Source of the DNA: Candidatus Acidiferrum typicum
GTDB lineage: Bacteria; Acidobacteriota; Terriglobia; Acidiferrales; UBA7541
Assembly (NCBI GenBank): GCA_002478115.1
Contig: DLMH01000007.1
Location: forward strand, 1-44,804
Length of the DNA stretch: 44,804 nucleotides
Direction of reading: 5' to 3'
Below, one piece after another: positions 8,526 to 18,173 of this stretch (within the stretch, counting starts at the first letter, position 1; each line of letters opens with the position of its first letter). The translations under genes and the position numbers were made by a program. The notes beneath the pieces were generated by a model. The model worked only from the letters and a program-made list of their open reading frames with translations. It was not told the origin of the DNA and did not search any database.

Positions 8526-8924
8526 ATGAAATTCGCAATGCCGCACGCAAAGCCTGTCGCACGCACGGCCGCCCGCCGCGGCCTACTTCCCTTCTGCTCG
8601 CTCTTACTTTTGCTCGCGCTTCTCGCCGCAGGTTGCCAGAAGTCTTTTATGCAGGTTGACGACCCGCAACTCAAGCCCATTCAGGAAATGATTGAGACCC
8701 AGTTGCCCAAGGGCTCCACAGCGGACCGCGTCACAACCTTCCTTTCTGTGCGCGGCTATGAGCTGCAACCTACCGAAAAGCCGGGCACGCTGGTTGCCAT
8801 CATCCGCCACATTGATACGCAGACGGTGCGGCCCGTCACCGCGCGGGTAACCTTCTATTTCGACGCCAATGGCAAGCTCAACGCCATCGAGATGACGCGC
8901 ACACCGAATCAGCCCATCGAGTAA
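8526..8924 (+). CDS. Small hypothetical lipoprotein
   Basis: About 132 residues. The ATG at 8526 is preferred over a GTG at 8502 because GAGAG sits about 7 nt upstream. A basic start and a long Leu/Ala run end at LLAAGCQKS, a lipobox, so the mature protein would be lipid-anchored at its Cys. The rest is a small mixed domain (residues about 45-130) with alternating strands and an acidic helix (LKPIQEMIETQLPKGS), somewhat reminiscent of SmpA/BamE-type folds, but I cannot assign a family. It lies between purS and glmS on the same strand, with dispersed repeats upstream. Confidence 0.75.
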   Translation: MKFAMPHAKPVARTAARRGLLPFCSLLLLLALLAAGCQKSFMQVDDPQLKPIQEMIETQLPKGSTADRVTTFLSVRGYELQPTEKPGTLVAIIRHIDTQTVRPVTARVTFYFDANGKLNAIEMTRTPNQPIE

Positions 8925-9011
8925 CTATCCCTGAGAGTTCCCCACCCTTTTCGCGCTGGCGCAACATTGCGCGTGTTACCCTGAGAATACTTCCTTTAGG
9001 AGAACTCCAGC

Positions 9012-10874
9012 ATGTGCGGCATTGTCGGTTATATCGGCCCCAAAAAGGTTGTTCCGGTAATCATCGAAGGCCTGCGCAAACTTGAATATCGCGGCTACGA
9101 CTCCGCCGGAATCGCGGTGGTCAACGCCGCCGGCAAAATGGAGATTCGCCGCGCCCCGGGCAAGCTGCGCAACCTGGAAGAGGCCATCCAGAAAGCGCCG
9201 CTCGACGGCACCTACGGCATCGGCCACACGCGCTGGGCCACGCACGGGCGTCCCACGGAAGAGAATGCTCACCCGCACCGCGACTGCACCGGGCAATACG
9301 TCGTGGTGCACAACGGAATCGTCGAAAACTACCTGGAGCTGAAGGAAAAGCTGCAAAAGCAAGGCCACAAGTTCGTCACCGAAACGGACACGGAAATCGT
9401 GGCGCATCTCGTCGAGGAATATGCCAAAACGCTTTCCTTCGAGGAAGCCGTGCGCCGCACCTTGAAAGATTTGCGCGGCATCTACTCGCTGGTATTTCTC
9501 TCCGCGAAGGATCCGCAGAAGCTGATCGCCGCGCGCATCGGGCCTCCCTCCGTGATCGGCTTGGGCGATGGCGAATACTTTGTCGCTAGCGATATCCCGG
9601 CGCTGCTGGAGCACACTCGCGAGATTTTCTTCCTCGCCGATGGCGATATCGCCATTCTTTCGCGCGACGGTGTGCGCGTCACCGATCTTGACGGCAAGCC
9701 CGTCAGTCGCCCCTCTCATCACGTCGCCTGGGACCCCATCATGGCGGAAAAGGGCGGCTACAAGCATTTCATGCAAAAGGAAATTTTTGAGCAGCCGCGC
9801 GCCGTCCGCGACACCATCCTGAACCGCATTTCCCAGGACACCGGCAAGGTCTTCCTGGACGAGATGCAGATCACCGACCAGCAGTTCCGCGGCTTTGAGA
9901 AAGTGCGCATTGTGGCATGCGGCACAAGCTGGCATGCCGCACTCGCCGGCAAGTTCATGATCGAGCGGCTCGCGCGCATCCCGGTTGAAGTGGATTACGG
10001 CAGCGAGTTCCGCTATCGCGATCCCATCCTCGATTCCAAAACTCTGACGGTTTGCATTAGCCAGTCCGGCGAAACCGCGGACACGCTGGCCGCCCAGCGC
10101 GAGGCCAAGCAGAAGGGCTCGCCAACGCTGGCAATTTGCAACGTCATGGGTTCCATGGTAACGCGCGAAGCCGCCGGCACCCTTCTGACGCACGCGGGAC
10201 CCGAAATTGGCGTCGCCTCGACGAAGGCCTTTACCTCGCAACTCGCTTCCCTGGTCCTGCTAGCTTCCTACCTCGGGCAGCTTCGCGGCACGCTTTCGCC
10301 GGAGGCGGCGCGCCACTTGATGCTGGAATTTACGCGTATCCCGCACAAGATCGAAACGATTCTCCAGGCGGAGCAAACCGGCTTCTACGAAAATCTGGCG
10401 CGCCAGTTCTTCCGCCATACGGACTTCCTGTATCTTGGGCGTGGTGTTCATTACCCCATTGCCCTCGAAGGCGCCCTGAAGCTCAAGGAAATTTCCTACA
10501 TTCACGCGGAAGGCTACCCCTCCGGAGAGATGAAGCACGGGCCAAACGCCCTGATTGATGAGAACCTGCCGGTCGTCGTGCTGGCGACCCGCGACGATTC
10601 CGATCCCGCGTCCATGACTTTGTACGAGAAGAGCGTGTCCAACATCAAAGAGGTGAAGGCGCGCGACGGCATCGTGATCTCTGTGGTGACCGAAGGCGAT
10701 CATCTGGCCCGCGAGGCCTCCGATCACATCATCGAGTTGCCTCCCGCCCCGGAATTGTTGGCGACAATGCTGGAAATTGTGCCGCTGCAATTGCTCGCCT
10801 ACCACATCGCCATCCGCCGCGGCTGCGACGTCGATCAGCCCCGCAACCTAGCCAAATCCGTCACCGTCGAGTAG
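9012..10874 (+). CDS. glmS: Glutamine-fructose-6-phosphate aminotransferase (isomerizing)
   Basis: 620 residues, the usual size. The enzyme makes glucosamine-6-phosphate from fructose-6-phosphate and glutamine, feeding peptidoglycan and LPS synthesis. It begins MCGIVGYIG, in which Cys2 is the N-terminal glutaminase nucleophile; [11 protein letters not shown] is the glutamine-binding loop. Two SIS sugar-isomerase domains follow (about 295-435 and 470-610) with [18 protein letters not shown] and HGPNALI, and the C-terminus has the conserved [20 protein letters not shown] precedes the ATG. No glmS ribozyme is apparent in the short leader. A terminator follows at 10912..10933. Confidence 0.97.
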   Translation: MCGIVGYIGPKKVVPVIIEGLRKLEYRGYDSAGIAVVNAAGKMEIRRAPGKLRNLEEAIQKAPLDGTYGIGHTRWATHGRPTEENAHPHRDCTGQYVVVHNGIVENYLELKEKLQKQGHKFVTETDTEIVAHLVEEYAKTLSFEEAVRRTLKDLRGIYSLVFLSAKDPQKLIAARIGPPSVIGLGDGEYFVASDIPALLEHTREIFFLADGDIAILSRDGVRVTDLDGKPVSRPSHHVAWDPIMAEKGGYKHFMQKEIFEQPRAVRDTILNRISQDTGKVFLDEMQITDQQFRGFEKVRIVACGTSWHAALAGKFMIERLARIPVEVDYGSEFRYRDPILDSKTLTVCISQSGETADTLAAQREAKQKGSPTLAICNVMGSMVTREAAGTLLTHAGPEIGVASTKAFTSQLASLVLLASYLGQLRGTLSPEAARHLMLEFTRIPHKIETILQAEQTGFYENLARQFFRHTDFLYLGRGVHYPIALEGALKLKEISYIHAEGYPSGEMKHGPNALIDENLPVVVLATRDDSDPASMTLYEKSVSNIKEVKARDGIVISVVTEGDHLAREASDHIIELPPAPELLATMLEIVPLQLLAYHIAIRRGCDVDQPRNLAKSVTVE

Positions 10875-10911
10875 TCAGTCCTGTGTATTGGCTCCTCGGC
10901 TATTTTCGAGT

Positions 10912-10933
10912 GCGGCGGCTCGCCGCCGCTTTT
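10912..10933 (+). terminator. Rho-independent terminator of glmS
   Basis: GCGGCGGC and GCCGCCGC form a perfect 8-bp inverted pair separated by TC, followed by TTTT. It lies 38 nt after the glmS stop. Confidence 0.75.
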
Positions 10934-11024
10934 ACGCCTGAAAGCCCCGCCACCGGCCTGTAATTCATCTCCCGCCCTCCGAAGCAAGATGCATGAACAA
11001 GTTGGTCTTCCGCAGATTGAGGTC

Positions 11025-11036
11025 TAGAATAATCCC
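11025..11036 (+). promoter_or_regulatory. -10 box of the POTRA gene, leaderless start
   Basis: TAGAAT (11025-11030) plus exactly 6 nt leads to the ATG at 11037. TTGGTC lies 17 nt upstream of the box (11002-11007), a fair -35. Confidence 0.65.
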
Positions 11037-12329
11037 ATGCGGCTCCGCCTCTTTCTCCCGCTCGCATTCCTTTTCTTTGTCGCGCTCCCCAATTTGTTAA
11101 ACGCGCAGTCAGTCTCCCTCAAGGAAATCCACGCCGATGGCCTAAAAAAACTCACCGAAGCGCAAGCCATTTCGCTTTCGGGCCTGGCCACGGGCGCGCA
11201 AGTCGGCCGCAAGGAACTTCAGGACGGCGCGGACGCGCTGGTGCGCTCCGGCTTGTTTGCCAAGGTCAGTTACAATTTCACCACCCGCAATGATGCGGTT
11301 TCCCTGACCTTTCATCTCGACGAAAATCCACGCCTGCCGGTGTCTTACGACAATTTCCCGTGGTTTGCGGACACGGAACTCGATGACGCCGTCCGCAAAG
11401 ATCTGCCCTTCTATGACGGCACGCTGCCCGAAGGCGGCGCCGTCGTCGAACAAGCCGCCAATTCCCTGCAGGCTCTCCTCGCGGCGCACGGCTCAAACGT
11501 ACAGATCGCGCATGCCGTGCTGCTCAACCCGCTGACCGAAGGATCATTCCACCAGTTTCGCGTGGACGGTCTCGCGCCGCAGATTGCCAGCATGGAATTC
11601 AGCGATGCGCACCTGAAAGAATCCCTGGCGGTGCAGCAGCATCTTCCTGAAATTCTCGGCAAGCCCTATTCCCGCCTGGCCATCGATATCTTCCTGGCCG
11701 AGGCGATTCTCCCGGTCTACCAGGAGGACGGCTACTTGCGCGCGAAAATAGGCCCCGGGGAAGTGCGCCTCTCCGGGAATCCCAACCAGAAATTGCCAGA
11801 GCAAATCCCGGTGTACGTGCCATGCCAGCCCGGGCCCGTCTATCACTGGAATGGCGTCGAGTGGAGCGGCAACCAGGTACTTTCTACGATCACGCTCTCG
11901 ACCACGCTGGGACTGAAGCCCGGAGATGTGGCGAACGGTATGGGCATTGAAACGGGATGGGACCGTATCCGCGAAGAGTACGGCCAGCGCGGCTATCTGG
12001 AAGCGAAGTTAACGCCCACGGCCACCTACGAAGACCAGGCGCACACCGTTTCCTACGCGGTTTCCATTACGGAAGGGCCGGCGTTCCACTTCAACCAGAT
12101 GACCATCACGGGAATGTCGCTCGCTGGCGAGCGCATGATCCGGGAAGCCTGGCCCGCAAAACAGGGCGATGTCTTCGACAAAAAAGTCTTCGAGCAATTC
12201 CTGAATCGCCTGGAAATTCACCGTGACACCATTTTCAAGGATCTGCCCTTGCACTACGACACCGTGGGCCATTGGCTGCAGACCGATCCGGCGAAGTCCA
12301 CGGTGGATGTCCTTCTCGATTTCAAATGA
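11037..12329 (+). CDS. Periplasmic POTRA-repeat protein (BamA-like, no barrel)
   Basis: 430 residues with a signal peptide cleaved near LLNAQS. The mature part reads as successive POTRA modules: VSLKEIHADGLKKLTEAQ...GLFAKVSYNF at the start, an SMEFSD segment near 195, VYHWNGVEWSGNQVLS near 285 and FHFNQMTITGMSLAGERM near 360. BamA/TamA proteins have such repeats followed by a 16-strand outer-membrane barrel of about 350 residues; here the stop comes right after the last module (VDVLLDFK), and I see no barrel downstream in any frame. It may be a soluble chaperone or partner of an outer-membrane assembly machine; that is inference. Confidence 0.75.
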   Translation: MRLRLFLPLAFLFFVALPNLLNAQSVSLKEIHADGLKKLTEAQAISLSGLATGAQVGRKELQDGADALVRSGLFAKVSYNFTTRNDAVSLTFHLDENPRLPVSYDNFPWFADTELDDAVRKDLPFYDGTLPEGGAVVEQAANSLQALLAAHGSNVQIAHAVLLNPLTEGSFHQFRVDGLAPQIASMEFSDAHLKESLAVQQHLPEILGKPYSRLAIDIFLAEAILPVYQEDGYLRAKIGPGEVRLSGNPNQKLPEQIPVYVPCQPGPVYHWNGVEWSGNQVLSTITLSTTLGLKPGDVANGMGIETGWDRIREEYGQRGYLEAKLTPTATYEDQAHTVSYAVSITEGPAFHFNQMTITGMSLAGERMIREAWPAKQGDVFDKKVFEQFLNRLEIHRDTIFKDLPLHYDTVGHWLQTDPAKSTVDVLLDFK

Positions 12330-12425
12330 TCTGAGCCTTTCCTCAGCCCCGGCCGCACTCCCATTCACGCATCGCCAGGCCGCATGCTGCGGCGCGCGTC
12401 CGTTGGCGCTATACTCATCCGTGCG

Positions 12426-13289
12426 ATGAAGACCCTGGTGCACATCCATAGCGAAGAGCCTTCGACGCACGCGGCTGGCGAGAAGGAGCAGCTCCTCTTT
12501 TCCAAGCTGGCCAACCTCCCTTCCCTGATCGTCGCGCTCTCTGGCGGCGCGGATTCCGCCTATCTCGCCTGGGCCGCGCATCAGGTGCTGGGGGAACGCG
12601 CCCTGAGCGTGACCGCCCTATCCGCGAGCTATTCCGCGTACGACCGCGAGCAACTGGAAAAGTTCCTGCAAACTACCGGCCTGCGCCACGAATTCATCGA
12701 AACGCACGAGTTGGAAAATCCCACCTACCGCGCCAATGCCTCCGACCGCTGCTACTACTGCAAGGACGAACTCTTCTCCGCGCTGAACTGCATCGCCGTG
12801 GACCGCCGTTTCGCCGCCATCGCCTACGGCGTCAACGCCGACGATACCTCCGATTTCCGCCCCGGTCATCGCGCCGCCCACGAGCACCACATCGTCACGC
12901 CCCTTCTGGAAGCGCAACTCCGCAAGTCTGAGATTCGCTTCCTGTCCCAGCGCGCGGGCCTCCCCTCCTGGGACCGCCCCGCCTCCGCCTGCCTTTCCTC
13001 GCGGCTGCCCTACGGCACGGAAGTCACTGCCGAGCGCCTTTCGCTGGTCGAGCGCGGCGAAGCGGCCCTCCGCGATCTGGGCTTCCGCCAATTCCGCGTC
13101 CGTCTCCATGACAACCTGGCGCGCATCGAACTCGCGCCTGCCGAACTTCCCCGCGCGCTCTCGCCCGCTATGGCCGCTGCCATCGCTAAGGCCTTGAAAG
13201 CAGCGGGGTTCACCTACGTGGCCCTGGACCTGGAAGGCTACCGCCAGGGCTCCCTGAACGAAACTCTTGCGAAATCCCCGGGAACATAA
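12426..13289 (+). CDS. larE: ATP-dependent sacrificial sulfur transferase LarE
   Basis: About 287 residues. LarE builds the nickel-pincer nucleotide cofactor by adenylating the LarB product and donating sulfur from its own cysteine. The PP-loop SGGADSAYLAW lies near residue 40 and the family motif ACLSSRLPYG near 187-196; Cys189 is in the place of the sacrificial Cys. A CYYCKDELF motif (near 105) offers extra Cys ligands. The ATG at 12426 is chosen over an upstream in-frame start at 12384; TATACT lies 10 nt before it. larC is also in this window, 13 kb away (26157..27338), but larB and larA are not seen. Confidence 0.9.
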   Translation: MKTLVHIHSEEPSTHAAGEKEQLLFSKLANLPSLIVALSGGADSAYLAWAAHQVLGERALSVTALSASYSAYDREQLEKFLQTTGLRHEFIETHELENPTYRANASDRCYYCKDELFSALNCIAVDRRFAAIAYGVNADDTSDFRPGHRAAHEHHIVTPLLEAQLRKSEIRFLSQRAGLPSWDRPASACLSSRLPYGTEVTAERLSLVERGEAALRDLGFRQFRVRLHDNLARIELAPAELPRALSPAMAAAIAKALKAAGFTYVALDLEGYRQGSLNETLAKSPGT

Positions 13290-13348
13290 AATTCCGGCTT
13301 TGCGTACATTCTTGATAGGAGGGCCTGGAAACTCAGGCTGAAGCGAAC

Positions 13349-14329
13349 ATGCGTACTCACAAATTGGCCTTGCCCGGCATCATCCTTTTCGCCGCGGCAT
13401 TCTCTCTCTTCACCCTGCAAGCTTCCGCCACGGATAACGCCTTTGACCGAACCTTCACCGTATCCGGCCCCGTCCGCCTCGAACTAAGCAACGGCTCCGG
13501 CAACGTGGACATTCGCGGCACCGCCGACGGCAAGGTCCACGTCCACGGAAGAGTCACCAAGGGCTGGACCCTGTGGGGCAGCTCCGAAAAGAACATTCAG
13601 GACGCGGTCAGCAATCCCCCCCTGGAACAGCGCGGCGACACCATTCTTATTGGCAAGGAAACCTCCTGGCTGAAGAATGTCTCCATTGACTACCAGATTG
13701 AAGTCCCGCGCGACACCGAAATTGACGCCAGCGTGGCCTCGGGCGGCGTCACCATCGATCAGTTGCGCGGCCCCGTGAAGTGCTCCGCGGCTTCGGGCTA
13801 TGTGCATGTCTATCGCGTGGACCGCGAAACGCAGCTCACCGCGGCCAGCGGCTCCATCGAAGTTTCCGGGCTTGGCGGCATCCTGCGCGTCTCCACGGCT
13901 TCGGGAAGCGTGGACATCGCCGACGTCAAGGGCGACATCCAGGCCACCGCGGTTTCCGGCTCCATCCACATCGCAAATCCCGGCGGCCGTGTGGAAGCCT
14001 CGAATGTCAGCGGCTCTATAAACGTCACCGGGGCAAACAACGACGTGCGCGCCCATGTCATCTCCGGACCAATCGAAGTGACGGGAAATCCCAGCGGCAA
14101 TCGTTTCTGGGATCTGAAAACCGTTTCGGGTTCCGTGGACATCCGCGTGCCTGCAAACTCCTCTTTCCTCCTTTCGGCCGATGCCACTTCCGGTGATATT
14201 CGCACCAATCTTCCGGTGATGATCGAAGAGCAGAGCAAGCACGCCATTCGCGCCCATGTGGGCAATTCCACGGGCCGCGTCGAAGTGCACACGGTTTCCG
14301 GCGGCATCAACGTGCACAGCGGCTCCTAG
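13349..14329 (+). CDS. DUF4097-family beta-strand repeat protein
   Basis: 326 residues with an N-terminal signal peptide (hydrophobic IILFAAAFSLFTLQ, cleavage near QASA). The rest is a right-handed, repeat-like array of short strands rich in Gly, Ser and Val: SGSVDIADVKGDIQATAVSG and similar units recur about every 20 residues, typical of DUF4097 (putative adhesin-like). Such proteins are often encoded near signalling or export genes, but no biochemical role is established. There is a poor ribosome binding site; a possible TACATT box lies in the larE-DUF4097 gap. The two-hairpin repeat at 14364..14428 follows. Confidence 0.85.
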   Translation: MRTHKLALPGIILFAAAFSLFTLQASATDNAFDRTFTVSGPVRLELSNGSGNVDIRGTADGKVHVHGRVTKGWTLWGSSEKNIQDAVSNPPLEQRGDTILIGKETSWLKNVSIDYQIEVPRDTEIDASVASGGVTIDQLRGPVKCSAASGYVHVYRVDRETQLTAASGSIEVSGLGGILRVSTASGSVDIADVKGDIQATAVSGSIHIANPGGRVEASNVSGSINVTGANNDVRAHVISGPIEVTGNPSGNRFWDLKTVSGSVDIRVPANSSFLLSADATSGDIRTNLPVMIEEQSKHAIRAHVGNSTGRVEVHTVSGGINVHSGS

Positions 14330-14363
14330 TCTGGTGTCCCAAGAGTTCTTCCCGTCTTCTCCT

Positions 14364-14428
14364 TAGGGGGTCAGGGCTTCAGCCCTGACGTAAAGCCAGC
14401 AGTTAAATTGGGCTTAAGCCCCTGAGGA
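14364..14428 (+). repeat. Two-hairpin dispersed repeat, copy 2
   Basis: Hairpin 1 is GTCAGGGCT/AGCCCTGAC (14370-14378 and 14381-14389). Hairpin 2 is GGGCT/AGCCC (14410-14414 and 14417-14421). Both are flanked by the same CTTAGGGGG and CCCTGAGGA ends as copy 1 at 8350. Confidence 0.7.
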
Positions 14429-14479
14429 CTCTGAGATTCTTCAACCTATTCTCAGGGCACAACAGTGGCCCTCACGGGA

Positions 14480-14491
14480 TACAATGCTGCT
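14480..14491 (+). promoter_or_regulatory. -10 box of the TlpA-like gene, leaderless start
   Basis: TACAAT (14480-14485) plus exactly 6 nt (GCTGCT) leads to the GTG at 14492. This spacing favours that GTG over the in-frame GTG at 14465, which lies upstream of the box. Confidence 0.6.
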
Positions 14492-15859
14492 GTGCTCCCG
14501 TTTCGCCCAACCCGCGCGAGCCGCATCGCGTTATTTCTGACGCTGCTGCTGTCCTTCCCCGCGCTCGCCCAGGAATCTTCGTCATCCGCTCCCGCCGCTC
14601 TGCCCTCCAGGAATGCCGCCTCAAGAAAGGCCGCGGCGCAGGACGCTGCCACCGAAAACGCTGACCTGCAGAAAGCCATCTCTGACGCCGGCAATGACCG
14701 CGCCGCGATGGTGCGCAATCTGGACGCCTTCCTGCAAAAATATCCGGAATCCAGCCAGCGCCCGCAAATCTATCGCGCGATTGTGGAATCAAGCCTCCAG
14801 TTGCGTGATTTTCCGCGCGCCACGAAATACGCCGAACGCATTGTGGCCCTGAGCCCGGAAGACACCTCTATGACGGTCCTCTCCATCCAGTTGCTCGATC
14901 GCTATGGCGGAGCGGACGGCTGGCGGCGCGCCGTTTCCTATTGCACGCGCGTGCTGGACCGCTTGGAGCATACTTCGCTGGCGGACAAACCGCAGCGCGT
15001 TTCCGCCGAGGAGTGGCAGAACGACCAGAAACGCGATATCTCTTCGCTGCTGGTGGTGCGCGGCCGCCTCGAGCAGAAGCTGAACGATCTTTCCGGCGGG
15101 CAAAAAGACTTTGCAGCCAGTTACGCCGCTCTGCCCAATGGCGCCGCCGCCGAATGCCTCGGCGAAATTGCGGAACTCCAGAAGGACCTGAACGACGCGC
15201 TGCGCCAGTATGCGCGCGCCTTCTCGCTCGACGATCGCGGCGATGGCGTTTCCTCGCAAAGAGAATTGCGTCAGAAAATCGGCAACGTCTGGCGGCTGGC
15301 GCACGGCTCGGAAGATGGGCTGGGCGCTTATCTTTTGCAGGCGTTCGATGAGACCGCGGCGGCGATCATTCCTCCCAAAACCATTCCGAATAAGGGCTTG
15401 AAGGAGCCGTACGAATTCACGTTGCGCAAGGCCCCGGAGGGCACGCCCTTCCCTCTTGCGGACACCAAAGGTAAGGTCGTAGTGCTGAATTTCTGGGCCA
15501 CCTGGTGCGGTCCTTGCCGCGAGCTGGAGCCGCACTTTGAAAAGGTGGCGGCGCACTTCTCCGGCGACAAAGATGTTCTGTTTTACGGGCTGAATTGCGA
15601 CGAAGACGAATCGCTCGTCGCGCCCTATCTGGCGGAAGAGCGGCCCAAGACCACCATCCTCTTTGCGGATGGAATGGATCTCTTGCTCCGCGTCAATTCG
15701 TTTCCCACCACGGTCATCCTCGACCGCGCCGGAAAGGTAGCCTACCGCTCCGACGGCTACGATCCCGACAACATCGAAAAGGTGCTCACCGACGCCGTCA
15801 CCCGCGTAGCCCACCCCCCAGAAACCCCCGCCCCAGCCACAGCCTCCGCCCGTCCGTAG
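14492..15859 (+). CDS. TPR-TlpA thioredoxin-like protein
   Basis: About 455 residues. A signal peptide ([17 protein letters not shown]) is followed by an Ala/Ser-rich stretch, then an alpha-helical TPR-like region (about 60-270; [34 protein letters not shown]) and a C-terminal TlpA/ResA thioredoxin domain (about 305-440) with FWATWCGPC, the redox cysteines being Cys339 and Cys342. [17 protein letters not shown] holds the cis-Pro loop. It is expected to be a periplasmic thiol-disulfide reductase, perhaps for cytochrome c maturation or protein repair, recruited through the TPR part; the client is unknown. The GTG at 14492 is chosen because it sits 6 nt after a TACAAT box. Confidence 0.85.
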   Translation: MLPFRPTRASRIALFLTLLLSFPALAQESSSSAPAALPSRNAASRKAAAQDAATENADLQKAISDAGNDRAAMVRNLDAFLQKYPESSQRPQIYRAIVESSLQLRDFPRATKYAERIVALSPEDTSMTVLSIQLLDRYGGADGWRRAVSYCTRVLDRLEHTSLADKPQRVSAEEWQNDQKRDISSLLVVRGRLEQKLNDLSGGQKDFAASYAALPNGAAAECLGEIAELQKDLNDALRQYARAFSLDDRGDGVSSQRELRQKIGNVWRLAHGSEDGLGAYLLQAFDETAAAIIPPKTIPNKGLKEPYEFTLRKAPEGTPFPLADTKGKVVVLNFWATWCGPCRELEPHFEKVAAHFSGDKDVLFYGLNCDEDESLVAPYLAEERPKTTILFADGMDLLLRVNSFPTTVILDRAGKVAYRSDGYDPDNIEKVLTDAVTRVAHPPETPAPATASARP

Positions 15860-15881
15860 CGCAGAATTGCTTCCCGCTTTT

Positions 15882-15909
15882 GTACAGGCCGCCTTCTGAG
15901 GCGGGCGCC
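15882..15909 (-). repeat. Dispersed 28-nt repeat (reverse copy)
   Basis: Reading the minus strand, the first 22 nt (GCGCCCGCCTCAGAAGGCGG plus CC) match 26123..26144 exactly, and the ends differ only slightly (TGTACA versus GTTACA). Confidence 0.6.
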
Positions 15910-15938
15910 TTTGCCCTGTGGCAAAGGCACTCCCGCCT
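15899..15938. terminator. Strong hairpin after the TlpA-like gene
   Basis: AGGCGGG/CCCGCCT (7 bp) encloses GCCTTTGCC/GGCAAAGGC (9 bp) with a 4-nt loop and one small internal loop. There is no T-run, so it may be a transcript-end stabiliser or a repeat-derived structure rather than a classical terminator. Confidence 0.5.
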
Positions 15939-16284
15939 GTGCTCTTGGGTTTCTCTTGCCCTCACAGGGGCCGCTTTTTACCCTGAGCCTTGCGAAGGCC
16001 TGAGGCGCGTTGTTTGCGCCCCGGAAGGGATTGCGGGGTGGGCCGCTCCTTCTTTCCGGATATCGGAATGTCGGCGCGCCGACATAATTTAAATACGTTA
16101 CTATATGGCTAACGGAGACACCTCCCACGCCCTTTGTTGCGTATGTGCGGGAATGATAGAACTTAGTGGCGAGTGACCCTTCGCAGGGATCGCTCTGGGT
16201 AACCGAGTGGCTGGGGGCGAGCAGGAGAGCGGAGAAGAGTGGTTACGAAGAGCATTAGATTAGAGGTACCCCCGCCCCCTGTTT

Positions 16285-16361
16285 TTGCGTATATAGGGGA
16301 AACAAAGGGGTTACGGGCGCATTTCGCGTATGTATGGGAAACAAAGGACTTAGGGTGTTTT
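16285..16361. repeat. Degenerate 39-nt direct repeat
   Basis: GCGTATATAGGGGAAACAAAGG and GCGTATGTATGGGAAACAAAGG occur at a period of 39 nt. A shorter relative (TTGCGTATGTGCGGGAA) lies at about 16137. No gene is associated with it. Confidence 0.55.
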
Positions 16362-16721
16362 TCGGTGCGAATGAGGGTGTGGGGCGACCCGAAATGGCAC
16401 AAGAGCAGCGTCCCCTCAGCGTAACAAGTGGAGCTTAGCACATTATTTACTGAGTTTCTATCATTATTTATAGAGTACTAGTTTTGAAACTGGTATCAGG
16501 AGGGGGGAACAAAGTCGAGGGGAGGAGAACCGCGGCGTGGGAAGAGAAAAGTCTAAGTCCGCACCCTTACAAACCAAGGGAGCGGCAACCAAGTCTTGCC
16601 AGCTTACAAAGGGTGGTCCACCCGCCTGTGTTCAATGCCGCGGACCGGATCGCGCGTGACCAGAAGCGTCTTGAGGATACCCTTCTCAACCAGCCGGGTC
16701 TCACCAGTACCCGAATGTGCT

Positions 16722-17519
16722 TCAGCGCGTTAAGCCCGTGCCACCGGGCGAGGGAGCGTAATGGAGCACCGCGGCGGCCATATCATCCGACTGCACGCAA
16801 TTCCTGGAGAATTCCTGGATCGCCGAGAAAACATGGTTCAGGAGAGCCGCGGGGGCATCGCCCGCTTGCCTCCGGCAGACATCCTGGACTCCGCCCAAAT
16901 CGAACTCCCGGCCGTGGACATTCCGCGCATCGGTCAATCCATCGGTGCAGAACAAGACGGAATCACCCGGCTCGAGGTTGAGCGTGAATTCGTCATAGCT
17001 AACTCCACTGAACAATCCTGGCGGAAATCCGGCAAGTTGCAGGACGCTACATTCGTTTCCACGGATGAGCAAGGGGCCAAGCATGCCGGCGCTTGTAATG
17101 CGCATCTGCGCGCGAAGCGAATCAAAGATGGCGTACTGAATCACGGTATAGCGTTCTGTGATGCCGCGGAGGAGCAACCTCTTATTCAGGAGGGAGACAA
17201 CCTGGGCGGGGGCCTGGCCGGTCTTGTGGACGCCGCGGAGTGTGCCCACCGCAAGCGCCGCATAGAGCGCTGCCGGAAGGCCTTTCCCGCACACGTCGCC
17301 CAGGTATAGGCCGATCATGCCGTCGGGAAGGAGGAAGTAGTCCAGGTAATCCCCACCTACCTCCGCCACAGGCTGGAATTCGTGGGAAATGGTCACGCAA
17401 TCAGTGCGTAGAGGCTCCCCGGGAAGCATGACGCTTTGGATGGCGCGCGCTTCCTCGAGCTCCTGCTCGCGCAGTTTCTCGATGGAATGAAGATCGGCTG
17501 GTTGAGTGAGAACAGGCAT
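16722..17519 (-). CDS. SpoIIE/RsbU-type PP2C serine phosphatase
   Basis: About 265 residues. Metal-dependent phosphatase of the kind that dephosphorylates anti-sigma-factor antagonists (STAS proteins) in partner-switching stress responses. A short coiled helix (IEKLREQELEEARAIQSVMLP) links to the catalytic domain, as in RsbU/SpoIIE. The PP2C metal-binding motifs are visible: VGGDYLDYF (first Asp), GDVCGKGLPAAL, LFCTDGLTDA and a late SDDMAAAVL. There is no sensory domain ahead of the phosphatase, so any input must come from a partner. The ATG at 17519 is used; a GTG at 17543 adds 8 residues. The next gene, upstream and divergent, is a hybrid histidine kinase. Confidence 0.85.
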   Translation of the reverse strand: MPVLTQPADLHSIEKLREQELEEARAIQSVMLPGEPLRTDCVTISHEFQPVAEVGGDYLDYFLLPDGMIGLYLGDVCGKGLPAALYAALAVGTLRGVHKTGQAPAQVVSLLNKRLLLRGITERYTVIQYAIFDSLRAQMRITSAGMLGPLLIRGNECSVLQLAGFPPGLFSGVSYDEFTLNLEPGDSVLFCTDGLTDARNVHGREFDLGGVQDVCRRQAGDAPAALLNHVFSAIQEFSRNCVQSDDMAAAVLHYAPSPGGTGLTR

Positions 17520-17543
17520 GGTTTTGTCCGGAGGGGAGAGCAC

Positions 17544-18173
17544 ACCGAGAGAGGGGACGATGTTGTATCAAGCCTAACACAGGGTTGGCTTGGCCCGAGC
17601 CAAATCTCGCGGGATTGTTACTAATTGCACTCGGGGTCGCGGTAATACTTGAGCCGCCAGGATTTTTTATCCGGACGCAAGACGACAGCCGGAAGCCAGC
17701 CTTAGCCGATAACGTGATCCGGCCCAAGCCAGTTCTTCCGGACCTCGTGGCCAGGCAAATTTCGTTGGTCTCATACTCTCCGTTGGTTAACTAGTGCGCA
17801 GCGATTTGTTCGTCCCCGTTGACTTGGTTGATCGCCGCGTCATAATAAAATTCCCTTTCAGTTAAGCCCTGTTGCCCAGGGCTGCCGAGTTGCGCATGCA
17901 TCCCCCATCAGTGGGTTGTGTAGTCAGCCCTTGCGGCTCAAAGAAAGCCGGCATTATGACCCCGACTGATTTCGTAATGGTCAGCTCATACGAGTACCGT
18001 CGTGCCGCCTTTTCTACCGTCATTGCGGTGTTTGCTTCCTGTGCCGCTCGCGAGTTCGCGGGAGAAGTAACCTCGGCACGTGGTGGAGTCCATAGCCGGA
18101 GTCTGAGCGGCGGTGCGATGCGAATTGGGGTGCGATTTAAGCTCCTGGCCGGCGCACGATACCGGAGGCACGC
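17544..18173. other. Divergent intergenic region between phosphatase and kinase
   Basis: About 630 nt. TTGACT (17819-17824) and CATAAT (17841-17846), 16 nt apart, form a plausible promoter pointing to the kinase. A frame at 17872..18177 (101 codons) overlaps the kinase start by ATGA; its RRAAFSTVIAV and LSGGAMRI segments faintly recall a PilZ domain, too weakly to call. No other gene is seen. Confidence 0.4.

Larger units (their letters stand above)
15860..16721. other. Gene-poor stretch with repeats
   Basis: No convincing gene is seen in about 860 nt. It holds a strong hairpin (15899..15938), a copy of a dispersed repeat shared with 26123..26150, and a 39-nt direct repeat near 16285. The longest minus frame (16163..16441) merely translates that repeat, giving the peptide pattern FVSxxYAK twice, and is probably not a gene. 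Base composition shifts to AT-richer around 16420-16480. Confidence 0.55.

Noticed and set aside
8700..9011. glmS ribozyme/riboswitch upstream of glmS
   Set aside because: The space between the lipoprotein gene and glmS is about 90 nt, too short and lacking the ribozyme core.
16163..16441. Minus-strand frame with a repeated FVSxxYAK peptide
   Set aside because: The peptide repeat is explained by the 39-nt DNA repeat. There is no start signal or family match.
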